Of a DNA stretch of 64,000 bases, positions 17,673 through 26,755 are shown in pieces. The number at the start of each line of letters is the position of its first letter. Position 1 is the stretch's first letter. Origin of the DNA: Listeria grayi DSM 20601 (GTDB lineage Bacteria > Bacillota > Bacilli > Lactobacillales > Listeriaceae); NCBI RefSeq assembly GCF_000148995.1, contig NZ_GL538353.1:62001-126000 (forward strand), written 5' to 3'. Position numbers and translations under genes: made by a program. The notes under the pieces are model-generated. The model saw only the letters and a list, made by a program, of their open reading frames with translations, was not told where the DNA came from and searched no databases.

Positions 17673-18452
17673 TTAAAAATAAAGTTCTGGTCGCCGATCT
17701 GCTAAAACCGGCATGGCTTCTCTGACTTTTTTTACATCTGCCAAATTGATCTCTGCTAGAAGATTCTGCGGTGTATCGTCGGCTTCAGCAATGATTTCAC
17801 CGCTAGGGTGGATCACCAGCGAATTACCGCCGAATTGATTGGCAGGATCGGAACCAACACGATTGACGGCCACGACGAATGCTTGGTTTTCGATCGCACG
17901 GGCAATCAGCAGTTGCTTCCATTGCGTAATGCGCGCTGAGGGCCACTGTGCGGAAACGAAAAGGACTTCAGCACCATTTGCAGCATGTTTACGCAGCCAT
18001 TCTGGAAAACGAATATCATAACAGATAAAGCCAGCACATGCGAGGTCGCCGATCCGAAAAAGATTGGCGCTATTGCCAGGTCTGATATAGGTGTGCTCAT
18101 CCATACCTTGAAATGGATGCACTTTCCGATAAGAAGCGAGCAAGTCGCCATCTTTAGCAACAGCATACATGATATTAGAGAAATGATCCTCTTCAGAAAT
18201 CGCTACGGAACCACCGATAATAGTAACTTTTTGCTGCAATGCCAAGCGAATAAGGAAGCCTTTTGTCCGGTCACCATTAGGGTCGGCAAAGTCTGCTAAC
18301 TCAGAAAGGCAATAGCCGGTATTCCACATTTCAGGAAGCACCACGATGTCGGCGCCGCTGTTTGCTGCTTCGATCACTGCCTGCTCGATGGCCTGATAAT
18401 TTTTATCCGGATCACGAAAGGCGACATCTGTTTGACATAATGCGATTTTCAT
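17673..18452 (-). CDS. carbon-nitrogen hydrolase, candidate omega-amidase (MtnU-like)
   Basis: The 259-residue nitrilase-superfamily enzyme carries the Glu-Lys-Cys triad in VVLPEMWNTGY, SYRKVHPF and AGFICYDIRFPE. Members such as B. subtilis MtnU (YkrU) hydrolyse alpha-ketoglutaramate or alpha-ketosuccinamate left after glutamine transamination in methionine salvage (family knowledge). Here it is the last gene of the SAM-riboswitch operon metQ-metN-metI, 30 bases after metI, and an MtnE-like aminotransferase is divergent, so a methionine-linked omega-amidase role is well supported by context. The start is placed at ATG 18452, where GGGGGAGA stands 6-7 nt upstream; an in-frame TTG at 18479 has no ribosome site. 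Confidence 0.87.
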   Translation of the reverse strand: MKIALCQTDVAFRDPDKNYQAIEQAVIEAANSGADIVVLPEMWNTGYCLSELADFADPNGDRTKGFLIRLALQQKVTIIGGSVAISEEDHFSNIMYAVAKDGDLLASYRKVHPFQGMDEHTYIRPGNSANLFRIGDLACAGFICYDIRFPEWLRKHAANGAEVLFVSAQWPSARITQWKQLLIARAIENQAFVVAVNRVGSDPANQFGGNSLVIHPSGEIIAEADDTPQNLLAEINLADVKKVREAMPVLADRRPELYF

Positions 18453-18482
18453 TATTTTCTCCCCCAGTTTGATTCCCAAATC

Positions 18483-19145
18483 TTAGTCTTTTTTAAGTTT
18501 ACGAGCCAATAAATTCCCCAATGATTGAAGTAATTGTACCATAATTATCAAAATAACGATGGTGGTATACATCACAGTCGGCTCATAACGCTGGAAGCCA
18601 TATTGATAAGCGATTGCTCCAAGACCGCCGGCACCGACTAGACCAGCCATTGCAGTGGCACCGATCAGGCCGATCGTTGCGATGGTAAGGCTGAGTGCGA
18701 TCCCGGAACGGGCTTCGCGAATTATAACAGAAAAAATGATCTTCGGCGTGGAGATCCCCATTGCCTGATAAGCCTCGATCACACCGCGGTCTACTTCTAA
18801 AAGCGTAGATTCCATTAAACGCGCGATGTAAGGAGCGGTATAAAAGACTAATGGCAAGATCACCCCTTGGATACCGATCGAAGTACCAACGATTGCTCGT
18901 GTTACTGGTAAAATCAAGAAAAGCAAGATAATGAAAGGCAGTGATCGCAAGATATTGATGACCCAATTCAAAATCGTATAAATGAAGTGATTTTCTGTTT
19001 GTCCGCCTTTTCGTGTCAAAATAAGCAACACGCCGAGGGGAATACCGATAATGACTGCGATAACGAGTGTGATGATCGTCATTGTCAATGTTTCGAGGAT
19101 ACCTTGCCAAATCACAGGTCCCCAGTTTTCAATGAAAGCATTCAT
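18483..19145 (-). CDS. metI: methionine ABC transporter permease
   Basis: The 220-residue protein has about five membrane segments and the binding-protein-dependent permease EAA loop (YQAMGISTPKIIFSVIIREARSGI, around residues 130-155) that docks to the ATPase. It is the MetI/MetP partner of the MetN gene, whose stop it overlaps by 4 bases, and of lipoprotein MetQ. It imports D- or L-methionine and derivatives through the cytoplasmic membrane. The transcript is controlled by the SAM riboswitch at 21.1 kb. Confidence 0.95.
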   Translation of the reverse strand: MNAFIENWGPVIWQGILETLTMTIITLVIAVIIGIPLGVLLILTRKGGQTENHFIYTILNWVINILRSLPFIILLFLILPVTRAIVGTSIGIQGVILPLVFYTAPYIARLMESTLLEVDRGVIEAYQAMGISTPKIIFSVIIREARSGIALSLTIATIGLIGATAMAGLVGAGGLGAIAYQYGFQRYEPTVMYTTIVILIIMVQLLQSLGNLLARKLKKD

Positions 19146-20158
19146 GGCAATTCAACCTCCTCTACAACGACTTGCTGACTGACCAAGTAATCGATCGCAT
19201 CTTGATTGGCTGTTTCATTTCCCTTTAAATGAACAAGCAGTTTTCCGATCGTGCCGTTTTTGAAATGCGTGATGCCGCCAGCTAAAATGCTAGGCAGGAC
19301 ATCGTAATTACGGGAAACTAAGGCAAGTGCCGGTTCGTCAGCTTCGTCCCCTAAGAAATAGAGTGAAACCAATTTCCCCGTTTTCCCGTATTTCTCCAGC
19401 AAATCAGCAGGGATCTCATAACCGCCTTCTGTACCGATAAATCGCTTGGTAGTGGGGTGAACGGCTTTCGTATAAATATCCAGTACGGTTCCCTGTTCCA
19501 CGATCTCTCCATTTTCCATCACAGCCACACGATCGCAAATACGTTCGATCACTTCGAGTTCATGCGTGATCAGGAAGATCGTGATGCCCAATTCTTCATT
19601 GATCTTGAGCAGCAGATTTAGGATCGATTCGGTCGTTTCCGGGTCTAATGCGCTGGTTGCTTCATCGCTCAGTAAGATCTCTGGTTCAAAGGCCAGTGCC
19701 CGAGCGATAGCGACACGTTGCTTTTGACCGCCGGAAAGCTGAGCGGGAAAATGATGCTCTTTATCCTTTAATCCGACGATCTGAAGATATTTTTCCACAC
19801 GTTCTTTGATAACGGATTTGGAAAAGCCACTCAGTTTAAGTGGCTTCGCGATATTATCGTAGACGGTAGCGGTTTTGAGTAGATTATATCCTTGGAAAAT
19901 CATGCCGATTTTGCGGCGCGCGTGGCGCAGTTCAGAAGCATAAAGTGTAGAAAGATCTTCACCGTCGATTTTTACGCTGCCTTCGTCAGGTTTTTCTAAG
20001 TAATTGATACAACGTACTAAGGTGCTTTTTCCAGCGCCGGAATAACCCACGACGCCGAATATTTCCCCTTTTTTCACGGTTAAAGATACATTTTTAACAG
20101 CTTCTACTTTTTTGCGATTAACAGTAAATGTTTTTGACAGATTTTCTAATTCAATCAT
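19142..20158 (-). CDS. metN: methionine ABC transporter ATP-binding protein
   Basis: The 338-residue ATPase has Walker A GYSGAGKST, signature LSGGQKQRVAIARAL, Walker B ILLSDEATSALD and switch His in LITHELEV. A C-terminal ACT-like NIL domain (about residues 265-338) senses methionine and inhibits transport (established for MetN). The gene lies between metQ (11-base gap) and metI (4-base overlap) in the riboswitch-controlled operon. Confidence 0.96.
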   Translation of the reverse strand: MIELENLSKTFTVNRKKVEAVKNVSLTVKKGEIFGVVGYSGAGKSTLVRCINYLEKPDEGSVKIDGEDLSTLYASELRHARRKIGMIFQGYNLLKTATVYDNIAKPLKLSGFSKSVIKERVEKYLQIVGLKDKEHHFPAQLSGGQKQRVAIARALAFEPEILLSDEATSALDPETTESILNLLLKINEELGITIFLITHELEVIERICDRVAVMENGEIVEQGTVLDIYTKAVHPTTKRFIGTEGGYEIPADLLEKYGKTGKLVSLYFLGDEADEPALALVSRNYDVLPSILAGGITHFKNGTIGKLLVHLKGNETANQDAIDYLVSQQVVVEEVELP

Positions 20159-20169
20159 GTTTTCAACTC

Positions 20170-20988
20170 CTAGAATGCAGGTACAACAGAACCTTTGAAT
20201 TCTTTTTCGATAAATGCTTTTAATTCTTTAGATTGGTAATATTTCTTAAGTGTTTTCACGACTTCATCGTCTTTATTAGCTGTCCGAACGACAAACACAT
20301 TTGGATATGGGTTGTTTTTGATCGGTTCGTGATAGATCGCATCGTCATTGATCGTCAAGTTGGCACCCATTGCGAAGTTCGTGTTGATTGCTGCAGCGCG
20401 TACTTCACTTAATTGCGAAGGGAGCTGTGACGCTTCCAGTTCCACGATATCGAGTTTAAGCGGATTTTCAGCAACATCATTTTTCGTTGCTTTTTGGGAA
20501 ACACCTTTTTTGAGTTTGATGACACCAGCTTTTTCAAATAGTTTCAAAGCACGGTATTCATTCGCAGGATCGTTAGGAACCGCGATTTTGTCGCCTTTTT
20601 TCAGATCCTTGATATCCTTGATCTGTTTGGAATAGATACCCATTGGGAAAGCAACGGTTTTGAAAGCGATGCTGAGTTTATAGCCTTTGTCTTTCTTTTG
20701 TTGATCCAAGAAAGGGATCGTTTGGTAGTTGTTTGTATCGATATCCCCATCGTTTAAAGCTGTATTCGGCGTATTGTAATCGTCGAATGTTTTGATCGTG
20801 ATGTCCAAGCCATCTTTTTTCGCTAATTTTTTTACTTCTTCGGCGATTTGCTGATGCGGACCGCCAGTTACCCCGATACTGATTTTTTTGGTGCTGAGTG
20901 CGTCATCTTTATTACCACCACATGCTGCTAGTGCCAACAATGCAGCACCTGCGATTACAAGTAAAATTGCCTTAAAAGATTTTTTCAT
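20170..20988 (-). CDS. metQ: methionine ABC transporter substrate-binding lipoprotein
   Basis: The 272-residue protein starts with a lipoprotein signal peptide; the lipobox LALAAC places the diacylglyceryl cysteine at residue 23. The mature part has the NlpA/MetQ fold, with ISIGVTGGPHQQIAEEVKKLA at its start and the methionine-binding segments around residues 100-230. It is anchored outside the membrane and delivers methionine to MetI. It is the first gene after the SAM riboswitch, with TCGAAGGAGGGAAG upstream. Confidence 0.96.
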   Translation of the reverse strand: MKKSFKAILLVIAGAALLALAACGGNKDDALSTKKISIGVTGGPHQQIAEEVKKLAKKDGLDITIKTFDDYNTPNTALNDGDIDTNNYQTIPFLDQQKKDKGYKLSIAFKTVAFPMGIYSKQIKDIKDLKKGDKIAVPNDPANEYRALKLFEKAGVIKLKKGVSQKATKNDVAENPLKLDIVELEASQLPSQLSEVRAAAINTNFAMGANLTINDDAIYHEPIKNNPYPNVFVVRTANKDDEVVKTLKKYYQSKELKAFIEKEFKGSVVPAF

Positions 20989-21026
20989 TTTTTTCTTCCT
21001 CCCTGTGTAAAATACTTTTGAAGTAA

Positions 21027-21192
21027 TAAAAAAACTTCTCTATCACAGATAGAGAAGTTGGGATTCGTAAAATTCCGACTTCTCTTATCTGTCAACATTT
21101 AGAAATGTTGCTGGAATTAGCACCTTCACTAAAAAAAGTTAGGTTGCCGGGCTTCATAGGGCCAGTCCCTCTGCCGCTCTAGATAAGAGAAT
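21027..21192 (-). ncRNA. SAM-I (S-box) riboswitch controlling metQNI
   Basis: On the minus strand the aptamer begins TTCTCTTATCTAGAGCGGC and contains the S-box hallmarks GAGGGACTGGCCC, GAAGCCCGGCAACC, AAGGTGCTAATTCC and the 3' P1 strand GACAGATAAGAGA (plus-strand 21081-21192). A terminator hairpin AACTTCTCTATC / GATAGAGAAGTT with a T-run follows (21027-21059). Its 5' arm repeats sequence of the P1 3' strand region, as expected for an anti-terminator switch. High SAM should stop transcription of the methionine importer and omega-amidase. Confidence 0.96.
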
Positions 21193-21219
21193 TTAGTTTT
21201 TTAAAACTTGTTAATTTAA

Positions 21220-21249
21220 AATATACGCTATTTGTGCGGGAATTGTCAA
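21220..21249 (-). promoter_or_regulatory. promoter of the SAM riboswitch/metQNI transcript
   Basis: On the minus strand TTGACA (21249-21244), 18 bp, TATATT (21225-21220), ending 28 bp before the aptamer. Confidence 0.8.
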
Positions 21250-21278
21250 TCTCTTTTTAACTTTTCAGAAAAATCCCC

Positions 21279-21307
21279 TAGACAAACGGAACGGGAAAGA
21301 CTAATAT
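21279..21307 (+). promoter_or_regulatory. promoter of the MtnE-like aminotransferase gene
   Basis: TAGACA (21279-21284), 17 bp, TAATAT (21302-21307). No SAM riboswitch lies on this strand. Confidence 0.6.
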
Positions 21308-21345
21308 GGAAAGCAATGAAATAAGTCAGAAAGCAGGTGCAGAAG

Positions 21346-22524
21346 ATGAAAATCTCACAAAAACTACAAGCATTGCCGGAACAATTTTTCTCTACATTGG
21401 TCGCGAAAGTGAATCAAAAAATTGCGGAGGGCCATGATGTCATCAATTTAGGGCAGGGAAATCCGGATCAACCGACACCGGAATATATCGTGGAAGCATT
21501 GAAAATTGCAGCAGACAAGCCGCTTAACCATAAGTATTCGCCCTTCGATGGGAAATTAGAACTAAAACAAGCGGTAGCCGAATTTTATCAGCGTGAGTAT
21601 CAAGTAGAGATCGATCCGCAGACAGAAGTAGCAATCTTATTTGGTTCGAAAACAGGATTGGTAGAACTGCCGATGTGTGTATTAGATGAAGGCGACTGGA
21701 TGTTGCTGCCAGATCCGGGGTATCCAGATTATCTATCAGGCGTAGTGCTTGGCGGAGTGAATTATGAAACGATGCCGTTGCGCGCGAAAAATGATTTTCT
21801 GCCAGATTATAGTAAACTTTCTCCAGAAACACTTAAAAAGACGGAAATGATGTATTTGAACTATCCAAATAATCCTACTGGTGCGGTTGCAACGCCTGCT
21901 TTTTTTGAGGAGACCGTAGCACTTGCGAAGAAACACGCGATCACAGTAGTTCATGACTTTGCCTATGCTTCGATTGGTTTTGACGGCAAAAAACCAGTTA
22001 GTTTTTTGCAAACTGCAGGAGCAAAAGAAGTTGGCGTGGAATTGTATACATTATCTAAGACTTATAATATGGCTGGCTGGCGGGTCGCCTTTGCAGTCGG
22101 GAATAAAGAAATCGTCCGTGCGATCAATCTGATTCAAGACCATCTATATGTCAGCTTGTTTCCTGCTATCCAAGATGCTGCAGCAACAGCGCTAACTGGT
22201 GATCAAAGTGACGTGGAAGCAATGCGAAAAATGTATGAAAGCAGACGAGATCATTTTATCGCTGCTTGCCGGGAAATCGGTTGGGAAGTAGACGCGCCAG
22301 CAGGTTCATTCTTTGCTTGGTTGAAAATACCTACTGGATTCACGAGCGCGAGCTTTTCTGATTTTCTATTAGAAGAAGTGAGTGTGGCTGTTGCGCCAGG
22401 GAATGGATTTGGTAAAGAAGGAGAAGGTTATGTTCGCGTCGGTCTGCTTATGAATGAAGACCGCTTGGAAGAAGCAGCACGCCGGATCGGAGCATCTACG
22501 GCTTTCCGGAATGCCGTATTGTAA
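21346..22524 (+). CDS. pyridoxal phosphate-dependent aminotransferase, class I (MtnE-like)
   Basis: The 392-residue fold-type I aminotransferase has the PLP lysine in YTLSKTYNMAGWR (about residue 232), the YPNNPTGAV segment with the Asn that holds PLP, and C-terminal RVGLLM with the carboxylate-binding Arg. The N-terminal INLGQGNPDQPTPEYI closely resembles my recollection of B. subtilis MtnE (YkrV), which transaminates 2-keto-4-methylthiobutyrate to methionine with glutamine as donor. The divergent metQNI operon ends in an omega-amidase gene that would remove the ketoglutaramate by-product, so the pairing is functionally coherent. ATG 21346 is chosen over GTG 21337 for ribosome-site spacing. 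Other aromatic or branched-chain roles remain possible. Confidence 0.85.
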   Translation: MKISQKLQALPEQFFSTLVAKVNQKIAEGHDVINLGQGNPDQPTPEYIVEALKIAADKPLNHKYSPFDGKLELKQAVAEFYQREYQVEIDPQTEVAILFGSKTGLVELPMCVLDEGDWMLLPDPGYPDYLSGVVLGGVNYETMPLRAKNDFLPDYSKLSPETLKKTEMMYLNYPNNPTGAVATPAFFEETVALAKKHAITVVHDFAYASIGFDGKKPVSFLQTAGAKEVGVELYTLSKTYNMAGWRVAFAVGNKEIVRAINLIQDHLYVSLFPAIQDAAATALTGDQSDVEAMRKMYESRRDHFIAACREIGWEVDAPAGSFFAWLKIPTGFTSASFSDFLLEEVSVAVAPGNGFGKEGEGYVRVGLLMNEDRLEEAARRIGASTAFRNAVL

Positions 22525-22552
22525 AATTTTTTCCAAAATATGTAAAAAGGTA

Positions 22553-22581
22553 TTGCGCAAATGCCAAAAACATGGTTTAAT
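22553..22581 (+). promoter_or_regulatory. promoter of the tRNA-Asp gene
   Basis: TTGCGC (22553-22558), 17 bp, TTTAAT (22576-22581), 27 bp before the tRNA 5' end. Confidence 0.5.
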
Positions 22582-22608
22582 GAGGAAGTGCCATTTTTAA
22601 GGTGCTAA

Positions 22609-22681
22609 GGTTCCGTGGTGTAGGGGTTAACATGCCTGCCTGTCACGCAGGAGATCGCGGGTTCAAATCCCGTCGGGACCG
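22609..22681 (+). tRNA. tRNA-Asp (GTC)
   Basis: A 73-base cloverleaf: acceptor GGTTCCG pairing with CGGGACC plus discriminator G, D-arm with GGGGTTAA, anticodon stem CCTGC/GCAGG with loop TGTCACG-type sequence giving anticodon GTC, and T-arm GCGGGTTCAAATCCCGT. The CCA end is not encoded. It stands alone with its own terminator. Confidence 0.96.
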
Positions 22682-22689
22682 TTAAGGAA

Positions 22690-22727
22690 GAGATCAGCTT
22701 GCTAATTTAGCACTGGTCTTTTTTTTG
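22690..22727 (+). terminator. terminator after tRNA-Asp
   Basis: AGATCAG...GC / GC...CTGGTCT hairpin with a T8 tail. Confidence 0.75.
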
Positions 22728-22741
22728 TAGATAAAGTATAA

Positions 22742-22770
22742 TTCAGATAAATTCATGTTTATGTTATAAT
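22742..22770 (+). promoter_or_regulatory. putative promoter of the walRK operon
   Basis: A perfect TATAAT (22765-22770) with a weak TTCAGA -35 at 17 bp. About 115 bases of leader follow, containing two small hairpins (GAGC/GCTC near 22780 and CTGACA/TGTCAG near 22850). Confidence 0.55.
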
Positions 22771-22886
22771 AGATAAAGTGAGCTTATGTGCTCCAATGAA
22801 TGGCAACAGAGAATGTAACGAGAGATTAACGAAGCCTGTCCTGACAATATGTCAGTCAAATCCACGAATTAGGAGGATACAACTAA

Positions 22887-23600
22887 ATGGCAGAAAAGAA
22901 GATTTTAGTCGTTGATGATGAAAAACCAATTGCAGATATTGTGAAATTTAACCTTAACAAAGAGGGTTTTGATGTTTATTGTGCTTATGATGGCGATGAA
23001 GCACTACAATTAGTAGAAGAAGTACAACCGGATCTAATTTTATTAGATATTATGTTACCAGGGCGAGACGGTGTGGAAGTTTGCCGTGAGGTACGGAAAA
23101 AATACGATATGCCGATCATTATGGTGACTGCCAAAGACTCGGAAATCGATAAAGTGCTAGGATTGGAATTGGGAGCGGATGATTATGTAACGAAACCTTT
23201 CAGCAATCGTGAATTGATCGCTCGTGTGAAAGCTAATCTGCGTCGCCACAGTCAAGTGAGCTCGCAGGCAGCAGAAGATCAAGAAAATTCAGAGCTGGAA
23301 GTCGGTTCGCTGACGATCCACCCGGATGCATATGTCGTATCTAAACGCGGTGACACGATCGAACTGACACATCGGGAATTTGAACTGCTACATTATCTGG
23401 CAAAACATATTGGCCAAGTAATGACGCGTGAGCACTTGCTCCAAACTGTTTGGGGCTATGATTATTTTGGAGATGTGCGCACGGTGGACGTAACTGTACG
23501 ACGCCTGCGGGAAAAAATAGAAGATAATCCAAGTCATCCGGCATGGCTAGTAACAAGACGTGGAGTAGGCTACTATTTACGCAATCCTGAACAGGAGTAG
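22887..23600 (+). CDS. walR: cell-wall homeostasis response regulator WalR (YycF)
   Basis: The 237-residue OmpR-type regulator has an N-terminal receiver domain with phosphorylatable Asp54 in [10 protein letters not shown] and Lys in VTKPF, and a C-terminal winged helix with [15 protein letters not shown]. With WalK it controls autolysin and cell-wall metabolism genes and is essential in most Firmicutes (established knowledge). It is the first gene of walR-walK-walH-walI-walJ. The ribosome site is TTAGGAGG. Confidence 0.97.
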   Translation: MAEKKILVVDDEKPIADIVKFNLNKEGFDVYCAYDGDEALQLVEEVQPDLILLDIMLPGRDGVEVCREVRKKYDMPIIMVTAKDSEIDKVLGLELGADDYVTKPFSNRELIARVKANLRRHSQVSSQAAEDQENSELEVGSLTIHPDAYVVSKRGDTIELTHREFELLHYLAKHIGQVMTREHLLQTVWGYDYFGDVRTVDVTVRRLREKIEDNPSHPAWLVTRRGVGYYLRNPEQE

Positions 23601-23609
23601 GATGACCGT

Positions 23610-25442
23610 ATGCTAAAAAAGAAATTTTTCCAATCTGTACAATTCAGACTTGTCATCATTTATATTCTGCTGATCATTCTTGCGATGCAGGTCATTGGCG
23701 TTTATTTTGTACGGGAGCTGGAAAGCCGACTAGAGAACAACTTTAAAGAATCGATCCGCAGCAGCATGACGTTTCTTAATTATAATACGCGTGAAGAGAT
23801 TTTAAATGATAGTGAAAATACGTCGAAAGAACAAGCGCTCATCGAACAATCCCTGACAGACTTTGTGCAAGCGAATGATTCGATCAATGAAGTACGTGTT
23901 CTCGACAGCAGAGGAAAGATCCTCGGCACATCGAACAAAGATAACCAAGGTATCGTAGGTCAAAAGTCTAACGATACCTTGGTTAAACGTGCGTTGTCGC
24001 TCGGAAACGGTTCGGAAGACAAGATCTTTATTGACCAAGCTAACAAAAAGCGTGTCTGGGTCAACGTTTCTCCTATTAAAAACAAAGGGCAAGTGATTGG
24101 GGCTATTTACCTAGTTGCAGATATTCAAACTGTTTACCAACAAGTAGATGATATTACGAATATCTTTGTTACCGGGATCGCGATCTCCCTATTTATAACC
24201 GCGATCATGGGTATCATTCTTTCCCGTACGATCACAAAACCGATAAAAGAAATGAAACGGCAAGCGTATGCTATGGCTAGAGGGAACTATTCTCGTAAGG
24301 TGAAAATCTACGGCTATGATGAAATCGGAGAACTGGCAGAGTCTTTTAATATGCTGACGAAGCGGCTCCAAGAAGCACAAGCGATGACAGAAGGGGAAAG
24401 ACGCAAGCTCTCCTCGGTTCTTTCTTATATGACAGATGGCGTTATCGCAACCGACCGACGAGGAAAAGTAATCCTTATCAATTCACCGGCTGAAAAAATG
24501 CTACGTATCCCGCATGAAGAAGCAAATGGGAAATCGATCATCGACGTGCTAGATATCGGTGAAGATTATGAGTTTGAGGACTTGATGGATATTGATGAAG
24601 CATTGACGCTAGACCGTACGATCTACAATAAACCATTTATTCTAAAAGCGAATTTCTCGATCATCCAACGGGAAACTGGATTTGTAAATGGTGTTATCGC
24701 CGTACTGCACGATATCACCGACCAAGAAAAAGTCAATCAAGAACGCCGCGATTTCGTATCCAATGTATCGCATGAACTACGTACGCCGCTTACCAGCATG
24801 AACAGCTATTTAGAAGCACTTCGCGATGGGGCCTGGGAAGATAAAGAGATCGCACCGCAGTTCTTAGAAGTAACGCAAAACGAAACAGAGCGGATGATCC
24901 GGCTAGTTAATGATCTTTTGAAACTGTCCCGTATGGATGCAGGTCGTGAAAGCCTTGAAAAAAGTTTTGTTAACTTTACGGATTTCTTCAATCATATTAT
25001 CGACCGCTTTGAAATGATGAAAAAAGATACGATCATGTTTATTCGGCATATTCCGAAATTGCCGATCATCATTGAGATCGACGAAGATAAGATCATGCAG
25101 GTAATGGACAATATCATTTCAAATGCAAATAAATACTCACCTGATGGCGGACGGATCTCCTTCTATTTGAAAAAATGGAGCGATAAGATCCAAATCAGCG
25201 TTTCCGATGAAGGTCTCGGCATTCCAGATGAAGATCTGGACAAAGTTTTCGACCGCTTTTTCCGAGTAGATAAAGCACGCTCACGGGAAATGGGCGGAAC
25301 AGGTCTGGGCCTTGCGATCGCAAAAGAAGTGATCGAGTCTCACGGTGGCCACATTTGGGCGGAACGAAACAACGGCAGAGGCACGACGATTCACTTTACG
25401 CTACCATACAGTGATTTACCGGAGGATGATTGGGATGACTAA
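23610..25442 (+). CDS. walK: cell-wall sensor histidine kinase WalK (YycG)
   Basis: The 610-residue membrane kinase has two membrane segments (about 12-32 and 182-204) enclosing an extracellular Cache-like domain, then HAMP (about 205-257), PAS (about 265-370), and a HisKA/ATPase module. The phosphoacceptor is His388 in FVSNVSHELRTPL; ATP-binding boxes include NIISNANKYSP, DEGLGIP and GGTGLGLAI. It phosphorylates WalR in response to cell-wall status. The C-terminus overlaps walH by 8 bases, so expression is coupled. Confidence 0.97.
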   Translation: MLKKKFFQSVQFRLVIIYILLIILAMQVIGVYFVRELESRLENNFKESIRSSMTFLNYNTREEILNDSENTSKEQALIEQSLTDFVQANDSINEVRVLDSRGKILGTSNKDNQGIVGQKSNDTLVKRALSLGNGSEDKIFIDQANKKRVWVNVSPIKNKGQVIGAIYLVADIQTVYQQVDDITNIFVTGIAISLFITAIMGIILSRTITKPIKEMKRQAYAMARGNYSRKVKIYGYDEIGELAESFNMLTKRLQEAQAMTEGERRKLSSVLSYMTDGVIATDRRGKVILINSPAEKMLRIPHEEANGKSIIDVLDIGEDYEFEDLMDIDEALTLDRTIYNKPFILKANFSIIQRETGFVNGVIAVLHDITDQEKVNQERRDFVSNVSHELRTPLTSMNSYLEALRDGAWEDKEIAPQFLEVTQNETERMIRLVNDLLKLSRMDAGRESLEKSFVNFTDFFNHIIDRFEMMKKDTIMFIRHIPKLPIIIEIDEDKIMQVMDNIISNANKYSPDGGRISFYLKKWSDKIQISVSDEGLGIPDEDLDKVFDRFFRVDKARSREMGGTGLGLAIAKEVIESHGGHIWAERNNGRGTTIHFTLPYSDLPEDDWDD

Positions 25443-26754
25443 AAGATATGGATTTAGAGGCTTATTGTTGACCATACTTGTAATTATCAGTATCGTTCTT
25501 AGCTATTCGATTTGGAAAGGACAGCCGAATTATGAGGCTATCAACGTGAAAAATGTCGAAAAAACAACGATCAGCAAAGAGCAGACAGCTGCCCAAACTT
25601 TCAAACCATATAAAGTGATTTGGAATAAAGACGGTAAACAGTTCAGTAGTAATGATGAGACAGCGATCAAATCGCTTTCTTCCCGGGGAACTACTTTTGG
25701 GTTCTCGGAAGTGCTCGTTTCCGAAAAGAAAAAAACAGAAACATACGAGAGCATCATCCATCAAAATGATACATTTGAATTAGTCTATCCAACTACCATA
25801 CCGTTCACCATCTTTTCGCAGGTTTTCCATGTTTCTGGTAAAAATCTGCAATCAGATTCTTTCAACCGCATCATTTTCGATAAAAATGCCAGCGATACAG
25901 GTCTGCATACGGTTTATTTTGCAAATGACCAAAACCACACGATCTACCAGAGCAGTCTGCAGGAGAAGGATATGAACGAAGTAGCATCGATCGTGAATAA
26001 AGCAAAGGATACATTCATCGAAAATGATGTGGTTATCGATCAAAACAGGCGACTATATTTAAGCAGTTCGCCGTTAAACATCGATTCTCGGAAATTTATC
26101 ATCAGCTCGATCAAAATCAACCTATTCATATCCGCGCTTTTCCAAGATTCGGATTCCATCAAAAATGAAGGTAATAATTACACAAATGGTTCCAGTATCA
26201 TTCAAGTCAATCCTGAATACAAAACATTAGAATATGTAAATCAGGCACAAGAACGTAATCGTCCGGAACTGCTTCCTAAACAAAAACAAGCCATGATGAT
26301 CCAAGACAGTTTTAACTTTGTCAATGAACACGCAGGCTGGACTGGCAATTTTACATTTGCTGGCTATGATGTCAACAGTGGGAGTACGAACTTTATGCTT
26401 GATGTACACAATATGATGGTGTTCAATCCTGATAAAATGACGACGATTTCTGTCGCACAAGGTCAGGAAAGTGTTTTCCGCTATACCCGGCCGTATTACA
26501 TGTTCGAATCAGAGATCTATTCGGCGAAGCGGAAAGTAAAGTTAGAGTCATCTTATAGTGCCTATCAAAAACTGATCAAGAGCAAAGCAGTTGATCCGCA
26601 AAACATTGATGCAATGGCGCCAGGCTACGAAATGAAACGCTCCAATTGGGAAAATACCTCTTCGCTTAATCGCGTTGTCGAATTGGAACCAGTATGGATG
26701 TTCCAATACAAAGGAACTTGGTTTTCTGTAAATGACACAGAGGGGGGTAATTAA
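25435..26754 (+). CDS. walH: WalK regulatory protein WalH (YycH)
   Basis: The 439-residue protein has one N-terminal membrane anchor (about residues 9-26) and a large extracytoplasmic part. WalH and WalI bind WalK at the membrane and restrain or tune it in B. subtilis (established knowledge). The start at ATG 25435 follows CCGGAGGATGATTGG and overlaps walK. The position second to walK and the length are usual for the family. Confidence 0.93.
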   Translation: MTKRYGFRGLLLTILVIISIVLSYSIWKGQPNYEAINVKNVEKTTISKEQTAAQTFKPYKVIWNKDGKQFSSNDETAIKSLSSRGTTFGFSEVLVSEKKKTETYESIIHQNDTFELVYPTTIPFTIFSQVFHVSGKNLQSDSFNRIIFDKNASDTGLHTVYFANDQNHTIYQSSLQEKDMNEVASIVNKAKDTFIENDVVIDQNRRLYLSSSPLNIDSRKFIISSIKINLFISALFQDSDSIKNEGNNYTNGSSIIQVNPEYKTLEYVNQAQERNRPELLPKQKQAMMIQDSFNFVNEHAGWTGNFTFAGYDVNSGSTNFMLDVHNMMVFNPDKMTTISVAQGQESVFRYTRPYYMFESEIYSAKRKVKLESSYSAYQKLIKSKAVDPQNIDAMAPGYEMKRSNWENTSSLNRVVELEPVWMFQYKGTWFSVNDTEGGN

Positions 26755-26755
26755 T

